DNA of 64,000 nt from an uncultured bacterium (GCA_905214675.1 CAJMMS010000004.1:7527-71526); one strand, 5' to 3'. Numbered from the stretch's first letter, positions 17,753-26,601 are shown. Made by a program: numbers and translations. The notes: a model not told the origin generated them from the letters alone.

Positions 17753-20700
17753 TTATTTTACTTTTACTGCTTTTGTCTTTTTCGCCGGACTGTACACTTT
17801 TTTCTTCACTGTTACGATCCGGTAGAAATATTTTTTACCCTTTTTCAGTCCTTTTTTGTCTGTATAAGTGGTTTTTGTCCCCTTTTTCAGACTCGCAATA
17901 CGCTGGTAACCACTGTTTTTCTTTGTGGAACGGTATACCAGATATCCGGTTGCACCGTCTACTTTCTTCCATTTCAGAGTCACCGTCTTTTTCCCTTTTG
18001 CTTTGACCGTTACTTTCGCGGTTGCCTTCGGAAGTATCATACTCTTTTCGGCTCCAGCAGCACTGACGCTGCCACCTTTCACGGCTTTTGCAAAATAAGA
18101 TACTTTTCCGCTTATCAGATTGTTATCGTAAAAGATGGTTCCTGTACCCTCTCCTACCAGAACTTCCTTGTTTCCTTTTCTGCGGTAAACCTGATATCTT
18201 TCTGCACCTGCTACCGGGTTTACCTGGATCTTCACCTGTACGTTTTTCTTATTTGCAATGCTCTTCACGCTGACAAGTGCCGGTGCCGCAGGCACATCCT
18301 GCGTCGGTGTCGGCGTCGGAGTTGGTTCCGGTGTTTTTGTTTTCTCCCATCTTGCGTAAAGCGTGATATCTGTGGTAACCGGTGTCTCAAAATCATATTT
18401 CTGATTTTCCAGATACCATCCAAGGAACGTATAGCCGTCTTTCTGCGGTGCTTCCTTCTCGCTTACTTTCTCTCCTTCTTTTACAGAGACATCCTCTTTT
18501 TGTCCGTCTGCATCAAAGGTAACCGTATAACGTTTCACCGGTACGACAACATCTTCCATGCCCCAGCTTCCATCTGCACTCGTTCTTGGATGTGCCTGTG
18601 TAAGAACAGAAGCTGGAATCTTGCTGTAATTGAGTACTTCAAAATCGGCTGCATTATCATCGGTATCCACAAATCCGATACGACGGATGGCTTTTTTCTT
18701 TGAAATGATCTCATCACCTTCCGGATTTACCAGTGCATTTCCTTCTACCGCTTCTTCATTGACGGAGACACCATCAATCTGTGTTTCTCCCTGTTTCAGT
18801 ACTATACTGTATTGTTTGTTGCTGATTGCAAGCTCCCATACGGTATCTGCTTTTGGCAAAGTGTAAACCAGATCTTTCTCTGTTGTTTCCTCTTCTGCAC
18901 CTGCGATCAGATAAGAGCAATGGGAAGCAATTGTTCCGGTCAGGTCATAATTTTCTTTTTTCCCGTTTGATGTATACGCAATACTGTATCCTGTCAGATC
19001 TACTGCCTCTGCTGTCGGATTGTAAAGTTCAATAAAACTTGCGGATACCGGTGTCTTTCCTTTTCCACCTCCGCCATACACCTGATTGATGATCAGATGC
19101 GTCGTCTGTGCTTCTTTTTCCACAACGGCTGCTGTTTTTTCACTGGTAAGGGTTCCTGTCTCCACACTGCTCGTTACTTTTACGGAGATCTGCTTTCCTT
19201 TCAGACCCGTATCGACCGATAAAAATGCTCCGGTCTCTCCGGACAGTTCACTGTCATCTGCCATCCACTGATAAGAAAGCGTTTTCTTATCGTTATTGTT
19301 TGTAATGCCGGCGTCGTCCGCATAGAGCGTTGCCCCGACAATGGCATTTCCACGGATGGATACACTGCCTCCCAGTACCGCCGGTTCCGGGTCTGGTTCT
19401 GGATCCGGTTTCGGTGTCTCACCATTTCCCCAGGCTCCGTCTGCCAGACTTCTTGGATATTTTTCCGTCACTGCCGCTGCGTCATCTTTGTAGCTGACTA
19501 CTTCAAAATCTGCCACGTTATTGTTCGTGTCTGCAAAATCTTTGCGGCGGATTGCTTTCTGCTTGCTGATCGTATCAGCCGGAAGTGCTGCACCTTCTAC
19601 ATTTCCTTCATTTACGGAAACGGCATCTTCTGTCTTGTTTCCATTATAAAGTGTGATCTGATATCTCTTATTATCTATCGTCTGTACCCATTCCTGGTCA
19701 TATTTGCTTACGGTAAATTTGATCAGATCCGGCGTACTGTCATCCTGCGCCTCGCAGCGGATCAGATACGATGTATGCGCCGGTACATTTCCGGAAAGTT
19801 CCAGTTTTACTTCCTGCGGTGCATTGCTCTTTCCGTTTGACAGATAGCCAATGCTGTAACCATTCAGGGAGATTGCTGCATCGGTCGGATTGTAAAGTTC
19901 GATAAAGCTGTGGCTTACCGGTGTACCGTCATTTGCACAACCACCATACACCTGATTGATGATCAGATGGTCATTTTTCAGTTCTTCTTTTATAACTGCT
20001 GCTGTTGCTACACTGACAAGCATACCCGTCTCGATCGAACTGGTTACTGCAACCGTGATCGTTTTGCCAACTTCATTTTCTGTCACCGTATAGGTTTCGC
20101 CGGTTGCACCTTCGATTGCTGTTCCGTCTGCCATCCACTGATAGGAAAGCGTTCCGGTGTTGTTGCTGTCTTTTACTTCTGCACTCAGCACCGCACCCAC
20201 TTTTGCATCACCGCTGATGGTAACGGTTCCACTTAAGGCATCGGCTGCCACTATTTTTGTGAAATCTGCATAATTGCTGATGCTGCCATTGGAAAGCAGG
20301 TTACCGGATGCATCCATGCCGCGTACCTGTACGGTATTCCTTGCACCTTCTTCTTTTGTAAGCAGGCCATCCGGTACGTCATATACGGCGGTTCCATTTG
20401 TCACATCTACGGTTGCCTGAAGCACGCCGTTGATATAGAAGCCAATCTTTCTTACACTGCTGTTGCTGGTCTGTGCCGTAAGAGTTGTGGTATTTTCTTT
20501 TGTGGTATCTGCACTTACAGAAATAGCACTGGATGCTTTATATTTTCCAAGAGATGCCAGCAGCGTATCCACACTTTCAAACTGTTCATCCATCCAGACC
20601 AGACGATTCTTAAGGAAGGTACGCAACCGTTCCACTTCACTTTCAAAGGTAACATGTGCTCTTACATAACCAGCTTCGTAGTTGGCATTTCCAGATTCCA

Positions 20701-23458
20701 GAAGATACTCTTTCTGCTGATCCAGGATACCGCCCGTTTTTACGATATCTTCAAAATTCTGACGGTTTTCTTTATAACACTCATAAAGCTTTGTCACAAA
20801 ATACGGATCCCCGATCAGGCTCTTATACCAGGAATTTGCCTGTGCTTCCGCAGATCTTGTCACTACCATCCATGCCCGATAATTTCCGGTTTCTCCCGCG
20901 CTGATCTGGCTGTTGGAGGTCCAGTCCATATCCCATACCGGTCCGATGAAAAGCTTTCCGCCAAGATCTTTGTACATGTAAGTACTCTTCTTCATCGTCT
21001 CCGTATTCCAGTAAAACTCATTCAGTAACAGATAGCGTACCAGAGAATCCATATCAACCAGATCGGTATAATGCTTTTTCTCACCCTGGTAAGTCGTATA
21101 GAAATCGCTGGCATTGAAGCTGTTTTCCACTGCCTGTATATACTCTTTTGCTGTATTGAACATGGTCGTGTTCGTATTTGCAAACTCTGGGTTTTTAAAC
21201 ATGATCGGCTGCTTTTTATCGGTATAAAATTTGGATTCTTCGTCAAAATATGCATCCAGTTCAAACAAAAATCCACCTGATACATCCACGCTGCCGTCTT
21301 CATTCTTTGGAAGATCTGTATAATAATCCTCGATCCGATAAGTCTGTCCGTTATACGTAACGCTGCCGCTTGTGATCCAGTCCAGATGCTCAGTCAGATA
21401 ATCTTCCAGTGCATCTTTTGCATCGCCTTTGATGTTTTCTTTTTTGGCGATCGCTTTTGCCACATCACTTGCCGTATCTTCCCAGTTGTGGATATTCACT
21501 CTGGATTTGTCGATCCTGACGTTTCCGACAAGCTGATAATTTCCGGCATATACGCCATTTAAGATCACTTCTACATTGGTTGATTTCAGATATACCATGC
21601 CCATCGTTCCAGACAGATCATAGGAAGTCTTGTTACGCAACAGCGATTCGTCCATATAATTTGCCAGAAGTGCCCAGTGTTTGCTGCTTCCAAAGCCAAA
21701 CAGGTCTGTTTTAGTGTCCAGTTTGATCTTATACGGAAGCTTGCTGTAACTCATATTCCAGGTACTGTTTCCACGGCCGCGGATGGAAATACCGCCATCG
21801 TAAAGGGTTGAATTGGTACTGTTGAAGTTATCATTTCCCTGAATCCGCATAGTCGCAGATTTGTATACTTCCTTGCTTGTAATACCATATCCATCCTCCG
21901 TGTCAATATAAATAACCGGCAGTTTGCTGCAGTAAATTTTCTTTTCTGCAACAGTCGCTCCTGTCGTTTTTAAACTTGCACGCACGGTAAGAAACGTATT
22001 CAGATCGCTGGCAGATGGTGTGTAACTGTCGCTCTCTGACAGAGTAGTCCTGCTGTTCTGCCATACATAAGTAAATTCGGTATCTGCCGGTGCATTTTTT
22101 ACGGATGCTTTCATCTTCTGCCCCGGTTTTGCATATTCTTTGTCAAATTCAAGTTCCAGATTGGATTTGACTGTCACCCTGACTGTTTTCATCTTGCCGC
22201 CGGAGGTTGCTGCCGTCAGCGTCACCTCGGTATCTGCCAGTACACCTTTTACCTGTGCTGTGCCATCGCTGATCGTGATGATCTCCGGATCACTGCTGCT
22301 CCAGGTGATCGTCTCTTCACCATTTTCTCCACTGTAAGTTGTCGGCAGCGTGAAATCTTTCGTGACAGAATCCGCTTTGTCACCGTCAGCAAACGTCGGT
22401 GACGGAATCGGTACGACTACTTTTCCATCGGCAATCTTTGGCAGAACCTGTCCGCTCTTGGCTACATACCAGTAATCGGAGCCAAGTTTTTCAGCCAGTG
22501 TTTCACTTTTCAGCTCATTTTCACTGATCTCACTGTCCTGTGTATAGCCGATTCCGGTTCCTGCAAGATAAAAACAGTTCACAATGTTTGCAGTGTTGGA
22601 ACCTACATTCGCACTCTGGCTGTATCCATTGATGCCATATCCGCTGGAGCCTTTATAAGTAACATTTCCTGTATTCAGACAGGAAGAAAGGCTTCCAATC
22701 TCACCGCCCTGGTAAATTCTTCCGATGATTCCACCGCATCGTACCGGTGGTGTGGAAACGGCTGATGCAACATCGATTGAAGCTGCATTGTACAGGTTGC
22801 TCATCTGCACACCGGACGTATTATTTCGAGACTGTCCGACAATCCCACCAACACCGATCAAGTCTCCGCTATTGTTTGCAGTCACTTTGATACTTCCGTC
22901 AAGTACTGCCACGTTATCAATTTTTACAAATCCATCTGCATCTGCTGCCAGCGTACCGATCGTATCTCCGCCACCCAGATTATGCTCAATGGATACCTCC
23001 GTAAAAACAATGTTTTTTACTTCTGCGTAATCGGATGCATTATCGCTTCCCAGCATTGCAAACAACCCGGACTGGCTGATGCGATATCCATTGTTGTCTG
23101 CTCCATCACACGAAATGGTCAGACCTGAGATCACATGCCCGTTTCCGTCAAAAGTCCCGTTAAAAACACGGTCTCCGGAAACCTGGGCATAGTCGTTTCC
23201 ACCATTTCCCCCGATCGGTATCCAGTTGACATTGCTCAGATCAATGTCCTCTGTCAAAATGTAATCTCCACTCATCGGATAAGCTGCATCCTTTCCGATT
23301 TTTTCCAGATCCGTAGCATCAGAGATTTCAATTTTTCCACTTTGCTCTGCCGCCTGTACCTTCTGCGAGCCAGGAACGATCGAAATTCCGGAAACTGCCA
23401 TCACAAATGCCAGACTTGCCGCAAGACCCCTCCTTAATTTTTTTTGTACTTTTTTCAT
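17753..23458 (-). CDS. Large secreted protein with CotH-kinase and lamin-tail-like domains
   Basis: 1901 residues. Signal peptide about 1-37 (hydrophobic core LAASLAFVMAVSGISIV, cut near VQA). Then: a GLUG-like beta-repeat region (about 40-345); a Big2-like domain (about 350-430); a CotH kinase domain (about 515-960) with RGRGNSTWN, KLPYKIKL, KHWALLANYMDE and the metal-binding-type GPVWDMDWTSN; two copies of an Ig-like plus lamin-tail-like module (near 1168 and 1453, both starting HLIINQVYGG); an InlB B-repeat (about 1641-1704); and Lys-rich Fn3-like domains to the end. No LPxTG anchor is seen. Bacterial CotH proteins are atypical protein kinases; substrate and role here are unknown. The promoter region was hit by an IS element. 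Confidence 0.85.
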   Translation of the reverse strand: MKKVQKKLRRGLAASLAFVMAVSGISIVPGSQKVQAAEQSGKIEISDATDLEKIGKDAAYPMSGDYILTEDIDLSNVNWIPIGGNGGNDYAQVSGDRVFNGTFDGNGHVISGLTISCDGADNNGYRISQSGLFAMLGSDNASDYAEVKNIVFTEVSIEHNLGGGDTIGTLAADADGFVKIDNVAVLDGSIKVTANNSGDLIGVGGIVGQSRNNTSGVQMSNLYNAASIDVASAVSTPPVRCGGIIGRIYQGGEIGSLSSCLNTGNVTYKGSSGYGINGYSQSANVGSNTANIVNCFYLAGTGIGYTQDSEISENELKSETLAEKLGSDYWYVAKSGQVLPKIADGKVVVPIPSPTFADGDKADSVTKDFTLPTTYSGENGEETITWSSSDPEIITISDGTAQVKGVLADTEVTLTAATSGGKMKTVRVTVKSNLELEFDKEYAKPGQKMKASVKNAPADTEFTYVWQNSRTTLSESDSYTPSASDLNTFLTVRASLKTTGATVAEKKIYCSKLPVIYIDTEDGYGITSKEVYKSATMRIQGNDNFNSTNSTLYDGGISIRGRGNSTWNMSYSKLPYKIKLDTKTDLFGFGSSKHWALLANYMDESLLRNKTSYDLSGTMGMVYLKSTNVEVILNGVYAGNYQLVGNVRIDKSRVNIHNWEDTASDVAKAIAKKENIKGDAKDALEDYLTEHLDWITSGSVTYNGQTYRIEDYYTDLPKNEDGSVDVSGGFLFELDAYFDEESKFYTDKKQPIMFKNPEFANTNTTMFNTAKEYIQAVENSFNASDFYTTYQGEKKHYTDLVDMDSLVRYLLLNEFYWNTETMKKSTYMYKDLGGKLFIGPVWDMDWTSNSQISAGETGNYRAWMVVTRSAEAQANSWYKSLIGDPYFVTKLYECYKENRQNFEDIVKTGGILDQQKEYLLESGNANYEAGYVRAHVTFESEVERLRTFLKNRLVWMDEQFESVDTLLASLGKYKASSAISVSADTTKENTTTLTAQTSNSSVRKIGFYINGVLQATVDVTNGTAVYDVPDGLLTKEEGARNTVQVRGMDASGNLLSNGSISNYADFTKIVAADALSGTVTISGDAKVGAVLSAEVKDSNNTGTLSYQWMADGTAIEGATGETYTVTENEVGKTITVAVTSSIETGMLVSVATAAVIKEELKNDHLIINQVYGGCANDGTPVSHSFIELYNPTDAAISLNGYSIGYLSNGKSNAPQEVKLELSGNVPAHTSYLIRCEAQDDSTPDLIKFTVSKYDQEWVQTIDNKRYQITLYNGNKTEDAVSVNEGNVEGAALPADTISKQKAIRRKDFADTNNNVADFEVVSYKDDAAAVTEKYPRSLADGAWGNGETPKPDPEPDPEPAVLGGSVSIRGNAIVGATLYADDAGITNNNDKKTLSYQWMADDSELSGETGAFLSVDTGLKGKQISVKVTSSVETGTLTSEKTAAVVEKEAQTTHLIINQVYGGGGKGKTPVSASFIELYNPTAEAVDLTGYSIAYTSNGKKENYDLTGTIASHCSYLIAGAEEETTEKDLVYTLPKADTVWELAISNKQYSIVLKQGETQIDGVSVNEEAVEGNALVNPEGDEIISKKKAIRRIGFVDTDDNAADFEVLNYSKIPASVLTQAHPRTSADGSWGMEDVVVPVKRYTVTFDADGQKEDVSVKEGEKVSEKEAPQKDGYTFLGWYLENQKYDFETPVTTDITLYARWEKTKTPEPTPTPTPTQDVPAAPALVSVKSIANKKNVQVKIQVNPVAGAERYQVYRRKGNKEVLVGEGTGTIFYDNNLISGKVSYFAKAVKGGSVSAAGAEKSMILPKATAKVTVKAKGKKTVTLKWKKVDGATGYLVYRSTKKNSGYQRIASLKKGTKTTYTDKKGLKKGKKYFYRIVTVKKKVYSPAKKTKAVKVK

Positions 23459-23509
23459 ATCTGCCTCCTGTTTTTATGACTCTTTTTGCATACATTTACC
23501 AATATTTTT

Positions 23510-23538
23510 ATTGTACCACATGATCTTTTGTTTGTCAT
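23510..23538 (-). promoter_or_regulatory. Promoter of the CotH-domain gene
   Basis: Minus strand ATGACA (23538-23533) and TACAAT (23515-23510), 17 bp apart, about 50 bp before the start codon; AGGAGG precedes the ATG. The promoter is the first part of the 88-bp segment duplicated by the IS, so the gene kept an intact copy. A palindrome, CACATGA-N11-TCATGTG (23517-23541), overlaps the -35 and spacer. Confidence 0.7.
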
Positions 23539-23540
23539 GT

Positions 23541-23569
23541 GAAATTAAACTGAAATTAAACTGAAAATG
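23541..23569 (-). promoter_or_regulatory. Three 11-bp direct repeats upstream of the CotH promoter
   Basis: GAAATTAAACT occurs twice in tandem (23541-23551, 23552-23562) and a third partial copy follows. On the minus strand this reads TTTCAG, TTTCAG, TTTCAC with 11-bp spacing directly upstream of the -35. That layout is typical of OmpR/PhoB-family activator sites. The regulator is unknown. Confidence 0.5.
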
Positions 23570-23633
23570 TTCAAGAATGCCTCTGGCATTTTTGCTCGGG
23601 AGTTTGACAGCCATCTAAATGTAAAAGTACGTT

Positions 23634-23660
23634 AAAGCCTTTTGTCAGGCTTATTTTTTT
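23634..23660 (+). terminator. Terminator inside the left end of the IS
   Basis: AAGCC and GGCTT (short stem, loop TTTTGTCA) are followed by ATTTTTTT on the plus strand. It would stop outside transcription from entering the transposase genes, a common IS safeguard. Confidence 0.6.
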
Positions 23661-23680
23661 GTCAACTCTTTGTTTTTGTA

Positions 23681-23709
23681 TTGCACGTTACTTATAGATA
23701 CTGTATAAT
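23681..23709 (+). promoter_or_regulatory. Promoter of the IS genes
   Basis: TTGCAC (23681-23686) and a perfect TATAAT (23704-23709), 17 bp apart. The -35 overlaps the subterminal inverted repeat TGCACGTTAC, so transposase binding there could repress transcription. Confidence 0.7.
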
Positions 23710-23744
23710 GGTCTTATATTATTATGCGAAAGGAAATATATCCT

Positions 23745-24185
23745 ATGGATTACGAACAGTATATCAAAGCATGCCAAACCATTCAAAAAACAAACAATCT
23801 TCTGTTGCATCTTTTTGAAGAAGATCTTGTCAAATCAGGATTAAAAGAAAAAACAATCAATCGTCATCTTTCAAATGTTGATTTTTTTCTTAACGAATTT
23901 TTAATTCGTGCAGGTACTCTGCCTATGGAAGTGGGGATTTCTATGCTGGATGAATATCTCGGAAATTTCTTTATTCGGAAATGCATGTGGTCTACACCTG
24001 CAAATATTAAGACAAATGCTACCAGTATTAAGAAATTTTATAAGTGTATGTTAGAGCATGGAAAAATAGAAAAAGAAGATTACGAAATTTTATGTTCCTG
24101 TATTAAGGATTCCATGGAATCCTGGCAGTGTGATTGTGCTATATACAATGACCCCGACAATCCAAACCCTTTTTTCCCATTTTAA
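23745..24185 (+). CDS. IS-encoded protein with recombinase core-binding-like fold
   Basis: 146 residues. The central part (LVKSGLKEKTINRHLSNVDF and following helices up to TSIKKFYKCMLEHGKIEKED) resembles the SAM-like N-terminal core-binding domain of tyrosine recombinases. The catalytic domain is absent. The end is Asp/Asn/Pro-rich (NDPDNPNPFFPF). I prefer ATG at 23745 over 23724 because AAAGGAAAT lies before it and nothing suitable precedes the first. Located 20 bp before the transposase gene, so a DNA-binding helper role is possible; function not known. Confidence 0.6.
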   Translation: MDYEQYIKACQTIQKTNNLLLHLFEEDLVKSGLKEKTINRHLSNVDFFLNEFLIRAGTLPMEVGISMLDEYLGNFFIRKCMWSTPANIKTNATSIKKFYKCMLEHGKIEKEDYEILCSCIKDSMESWQCDCAIYNDPDNPNPFFPF

Positions 24186-24205
24186 TTTAAACGGAGTATT
24201 ATATT

Positions 24206-25972
24206 ATGCGACTAGACTGGACAAAAAACAAAAATTCCACTACTTACAGAGTTGTAAAAACCATCCGCGTTGATGGAAAGAACAAAACACTTCCAATAAA
24301 AACGTTCGGTTCAGATCGGTATATCTGCGAAACATATGGCGTAACCGATGCCAAAGCCTGGGCAAAAGAACAGGTTAAACTTATGAACGAAGCCGAACTA
24401 GAGGAGTCTATTTCCTTTAACATTGAACTGAATCCTTCTTTGGATCTTCCTTTCAATACACAGACTCGCTTTAATGGCGGATACCTTTTTCTTCAGGATA
24501 TTTATTATGAACTTGGTCTTGATAAGATTTGTCGCGCAATCTCTGGCAGACATTCTTACAACTATGATCTTAACAACATATTTTCAAGATTGATCTATAC
24601 CAGGATTTTGTTTCCTTCTTCCAAAAAAAACAGCTTTGAAGAATCAAAACGTTTTATTGAACAGCCTTCTTTTGAATTACATGACATTTACAGGGCTCTT
24701 TCTGTTATAGCCGAAGAATCCGATTACATCCAAAGCAGACTCTTCAAAAACAGCAGTGGATTATCTGAAAGGAAAACCGGTGTTATCTACTATGACTGTA
24801 CAAACTTTTATTTTGAAATTGAACAGGCAGAAGATGACAAACAATACGGAGTCAGTAAAGAAAACAGACCGCTTCCTATTGTTGAAATAGGGTTGTTTAT
24901 GGATACGGAAGGAATTCCAATCGCTTTTGACATTTCTCCTGGAAATTCAAATGAGCAGAATACCATGGTCCCATTAGAGAAAAAACTGGTAGAAAAGTTT
25001 GATATGTCACGTTTTGTTGTATGCACAGACGCCGGTCTCTCTTCTGCTGGAAATCGTTATTATAACAATTATGACAAGGTCGATGGATGCCGTTCCTTTA
25101 TTACTACACAATCTATTAAAAAACTAAAAAAGCATCTAAAGGAATGGGCTTTGGCTCCTGATGGTTGGACTCTTTCAGGAGATTCTTCCGAAAAAAAATA
25201 CCATTTAGATCAGCTCGATGAAGAAGCAGATAAAGGAAACATATATTTCAAAAGCAGATGGATAAAAGAAAAATCTGTTGTCACTATAGGAAATAACAAA
25301 AAAACTATTATGATTGAGCAGCAACTAATTGTTTCGTACTCTATCAAATACCGCGAATACCTTCGTTCTATAAGAAACAGCCAGATAACACGTGCAGAAA
25401 AAATGATAAAAAATGGAAATGCTTCTATTTCAAGGAAAAAGCCTAATGATCCCAAACGTTTTATCAAAACTAACCACGCAACGAAAGAAGGGGAAGTTGC
25501 AGCTATCGCGGATAGTTATATAGATTTATCGCGGATTGCTGATGAAGAAAAATACGATGGATTTTATGCTGTATGTACAAATTTGGGTGATTCACCCGAA
25601 AGTATTGTAGCTGTTAATAAGCGCCGCTGGGAAATCGAAGAATGCTTCCGCATTATGAAAACAGATTTTGAGGCGCGTCCTGTTTATGTTAAAAGGCAGG
25701 AGCGTATATTAGCGCACTTTATCACTTGTTTCATAGCATTGATTATTTATAGATACTTAGAAAAGAGGTTAGACAATCAATACAGTATAGATCAGATTCT
25801 TTCAACTCTTAGAGAAATGGATTTTATCAGGTATGAAGGAAAAGGATATCAGCCAATCTATACTCGCACAAAACTGACGGATGATTTACACAATGCATTT
25901 AACTTTTGCACATCAAAACAGATTATTCCAACTAAAAAAATGAGAAATATTTGTTCACAAACAAAAAAATGA
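24206..25972 (+). CDS. IS1634-family transposase (IS4 superfamily, DDE)
   Basis: 588-residue transposase. VIYYDCTNFYFE near residue 195 carries the first Asp, VVCTDAGLSSAGN near 272 the second, and RRWEIEECFRIMKTDFEARP near 475 the YREK-like block with the Glu, as in IS4-type DDE enzymes. The N-terminus (TTYRVVKTIRVDGKNKTLPIKTFG) is typical of the IS1634 group. The frame is intact, so the element may be active. GGAG precedes the ATG by 9 bases. Long target duplications at its flanks agree with the family. Confidence 0.9.
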   Translation: MRLDWTKNKNSTTYRVVKTIRVDGKNKTLPIKTFGSDRYICETYGVTDAKAWAKEQVKLMNEAELEESISFNIELNPSLDLPFNTQTRFNGGYLFLQDIYYELGLDKICRAISGRHSYNYDLNNIFSRLIYTRILFPSSKKNSFEESKRFIEQPSFELHDIYRALSVIAEESDYIQSRLFKNSSGLSERKTGVIYYDCTNFYFEIEQAEDDKQYGVSKENRPLPIVEIGLFMDTEGIPIAFDISPGNSNEQNTMVPLEKKLVEKFDMSRFVVCTDAGLSSAGNRYYNNYDKVDGCRSFITTQSIKKLKKHLKEWALAPDGWTLSGDSSEKKYHLDQLDEEADKGNIYFKSRWIKEKSVVTIGNNKKTIMIEQQLIVSYSIKYREYLRSIRNSQITRAEKMIKNGNASISRKKPNDPKRFIKTNHATKEGEVAAIADSYIDLSRIADEEKYDGFYAVCTNLGDSPESIVAVNKRRWEIEECFRIMKTDFEARPVYVKRQERILAHFITCFIALIIYRYLEKRLDNQYSIDQILSTLREMDFIRYEGKGYQPIYTRTKLTDDLHNAFNFCTSKQIIPTKKMRNICSQTKK

Positions 25973-26000
25973 TGTTGTAACGTGCATTCATGAAATATAA

Positions 26001-26044
26001 AAAAGTCCTACAAGCCGTTGTTTATGCGAAGTGCAGGACTTTTA
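26001..26044 (+). terminator. Terminator at the right end of the IS
   Basis: AAAAGTCCT and AGGACTTTT form an outer stem 25-30 nt apart, and the right arm itself ends in a short T-run (CTTTTATG). It would end transposase mRNA. Confidence 0.6.
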
Positions 26045-26069
26045 TGTTAATTTAGCTGTCAAAGACAGG

Positions 26070-26157
26070 ATTGTACCACATGATCTTTTGTTTGTCATGT
26101 GAAATTAAACTGAAATTAAACTGAAAATGTTCAAGAATGCCTCTGGCATTTTTGCTC
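26070..26157. repeat. Right 88-bp target-site duplication of the IS
   Basis: Second copy of 23510-23597, including the ATGACA/TACAAT promoter, now pointing leftward into the IS on the antisense strand. It may produce RNA antisense to the transposase. Confidence 0.9.
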
Positions 26158-26165
26158 ATGAACAA

Positions 26166-26228
26166 AGAATGTGCCTTGGCACATTCTCGCGCCTGCGGCG
26201 TTGCTGAGTGCCAGTGGCACTCAGCAAC
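26166..26228. repeat. Two adjacent perfect palindromes in intergenic DNA
   Basis: AGAATGTGCC-TT-GGCACATTCT (26166-26187) and a 14-bp arm palindrome (26200-26228; arms GTTGCTGAGTGCCA and TGGCACTCAGCAAC around one G). No gene is seen between the IS duplication and 26393. Similar GTGCC/GGCAC structures recur at 42671, 48473 and 54876. Confidence 0.75.
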
Positions 26229-26333
26229 GACCGTAGTGAAACGTAGACTCTTGCGACATCTACCTTATACGCCGCAGTGCGCATCCCCGCGGAGTGTTTT
26301 TTTACTTTACAGGAAAGCAATTTCCTGTAAAGC

Positions 26334-26361
26334 AAAAAAGCAGGAGTGCTGCCACTCCTGC
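26334..26361 (-). terminator. Terminator of the ychF-lgt-spo0E-like unit
   Basis: Minus strand GCAGGAGTG and CACTCCTGC (9 bp, loop GCAG) are followed by TTTTTT. It lies 30 bp after the small Spo0E-like gene. A second hairpin with arms TTTACAGGAAA and TTTCCTGTAAA (26311-26334) is adjacent. Confidence 0.85.
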
Positions 26362-26392
26362 TCCTGCTTATCCCGTTATGCCTAAAAATCTG

Positions 26393-26566
26393 CTATGCCT
26401 GCGCCAGATCGATATACTGTTCGATCAGTTGATCCACTTTGATGTTCTGGCGGTAGATCTCCTCGGCATTTCCAGATAAGATGATTTCATCTAATTTTCT
26501 TCTCTCACACTCGATGCTCTCTTTGATTTTGTTCACTTTACTGTGCATTTCATCGTTTGCTCTCAT
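26393..26566 (-). CDS. Spo0E-like aspartyl-phosphate phosphatase (small)
   Basis: 57-residue protein starting MRANDEMHSKVNKIKESIE; a GAGGG ribosome site lies 7 bases before the ATG. Two predicted helices form a hairpin around LSGNAEEIYR. The second helix reads NIKVDQLIEQYI, matching the Spo0E pattern SQELDxLIxxY except that the SQEL part is NIKV; the Asp is kept. Spo0E-family proteins dephosphorylate Spo0A~P and delay sporulation. The motif variation leaves some doubt. It follows lgt on the same transcript and precedes a terminator. Confidence 0.65.
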   Translation of the reverse strand: MRANDEMHSKVNKIKESIECERRKLDEIILSGNAEEIYRQNIKVDQLIEQYIDLAQA

Positions 26567-26601
26567 TGTACATCCCTCTATCTTTCTGTGCTTTTGCGCG
26601 C

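Larger units (their letters stand above)
23510..23597. repeat. Left 88-bp target-site duplication of the IS
   Basis: Identical to 26070-26157 over 88 bp; flanking bases differ (T/G on the left, GGG/ATG on the right). It holds the CotH-gene promoter. Long, variable duplications are a known trait of the IS1634/IS1549 group. Confidence 0.9.
23598..26069 (+). mobile_element. IS1634-type insertion sequence (about 2.47 kb)
   Basis: A complete element between two identical 88-bp direct repeats. The ends share an inverted TTTGACAGC (23603-23611 and 26055-26063), 5-6 bp inside each boundary. A subterminal inverted pair, TGCACGTTAC (23682-23691) and GTAACGTGCA (25977-25986), lies further in. Hairpins with T-runs sit at both ends and would block read-through. 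It carries a 146-codon gene and an IS4-superfamily transposase. AT-richer codon use than its neighbours supports transfer. Confidence 0.88.

Noticed and set aside
17744..18703. 319-codon plus-strand frame antisense to the CotH-domain gene
   Set aside because: Cys/Phe-rich composition without any motif, and it mirrors a gene with clear domains and signals on the other strand.
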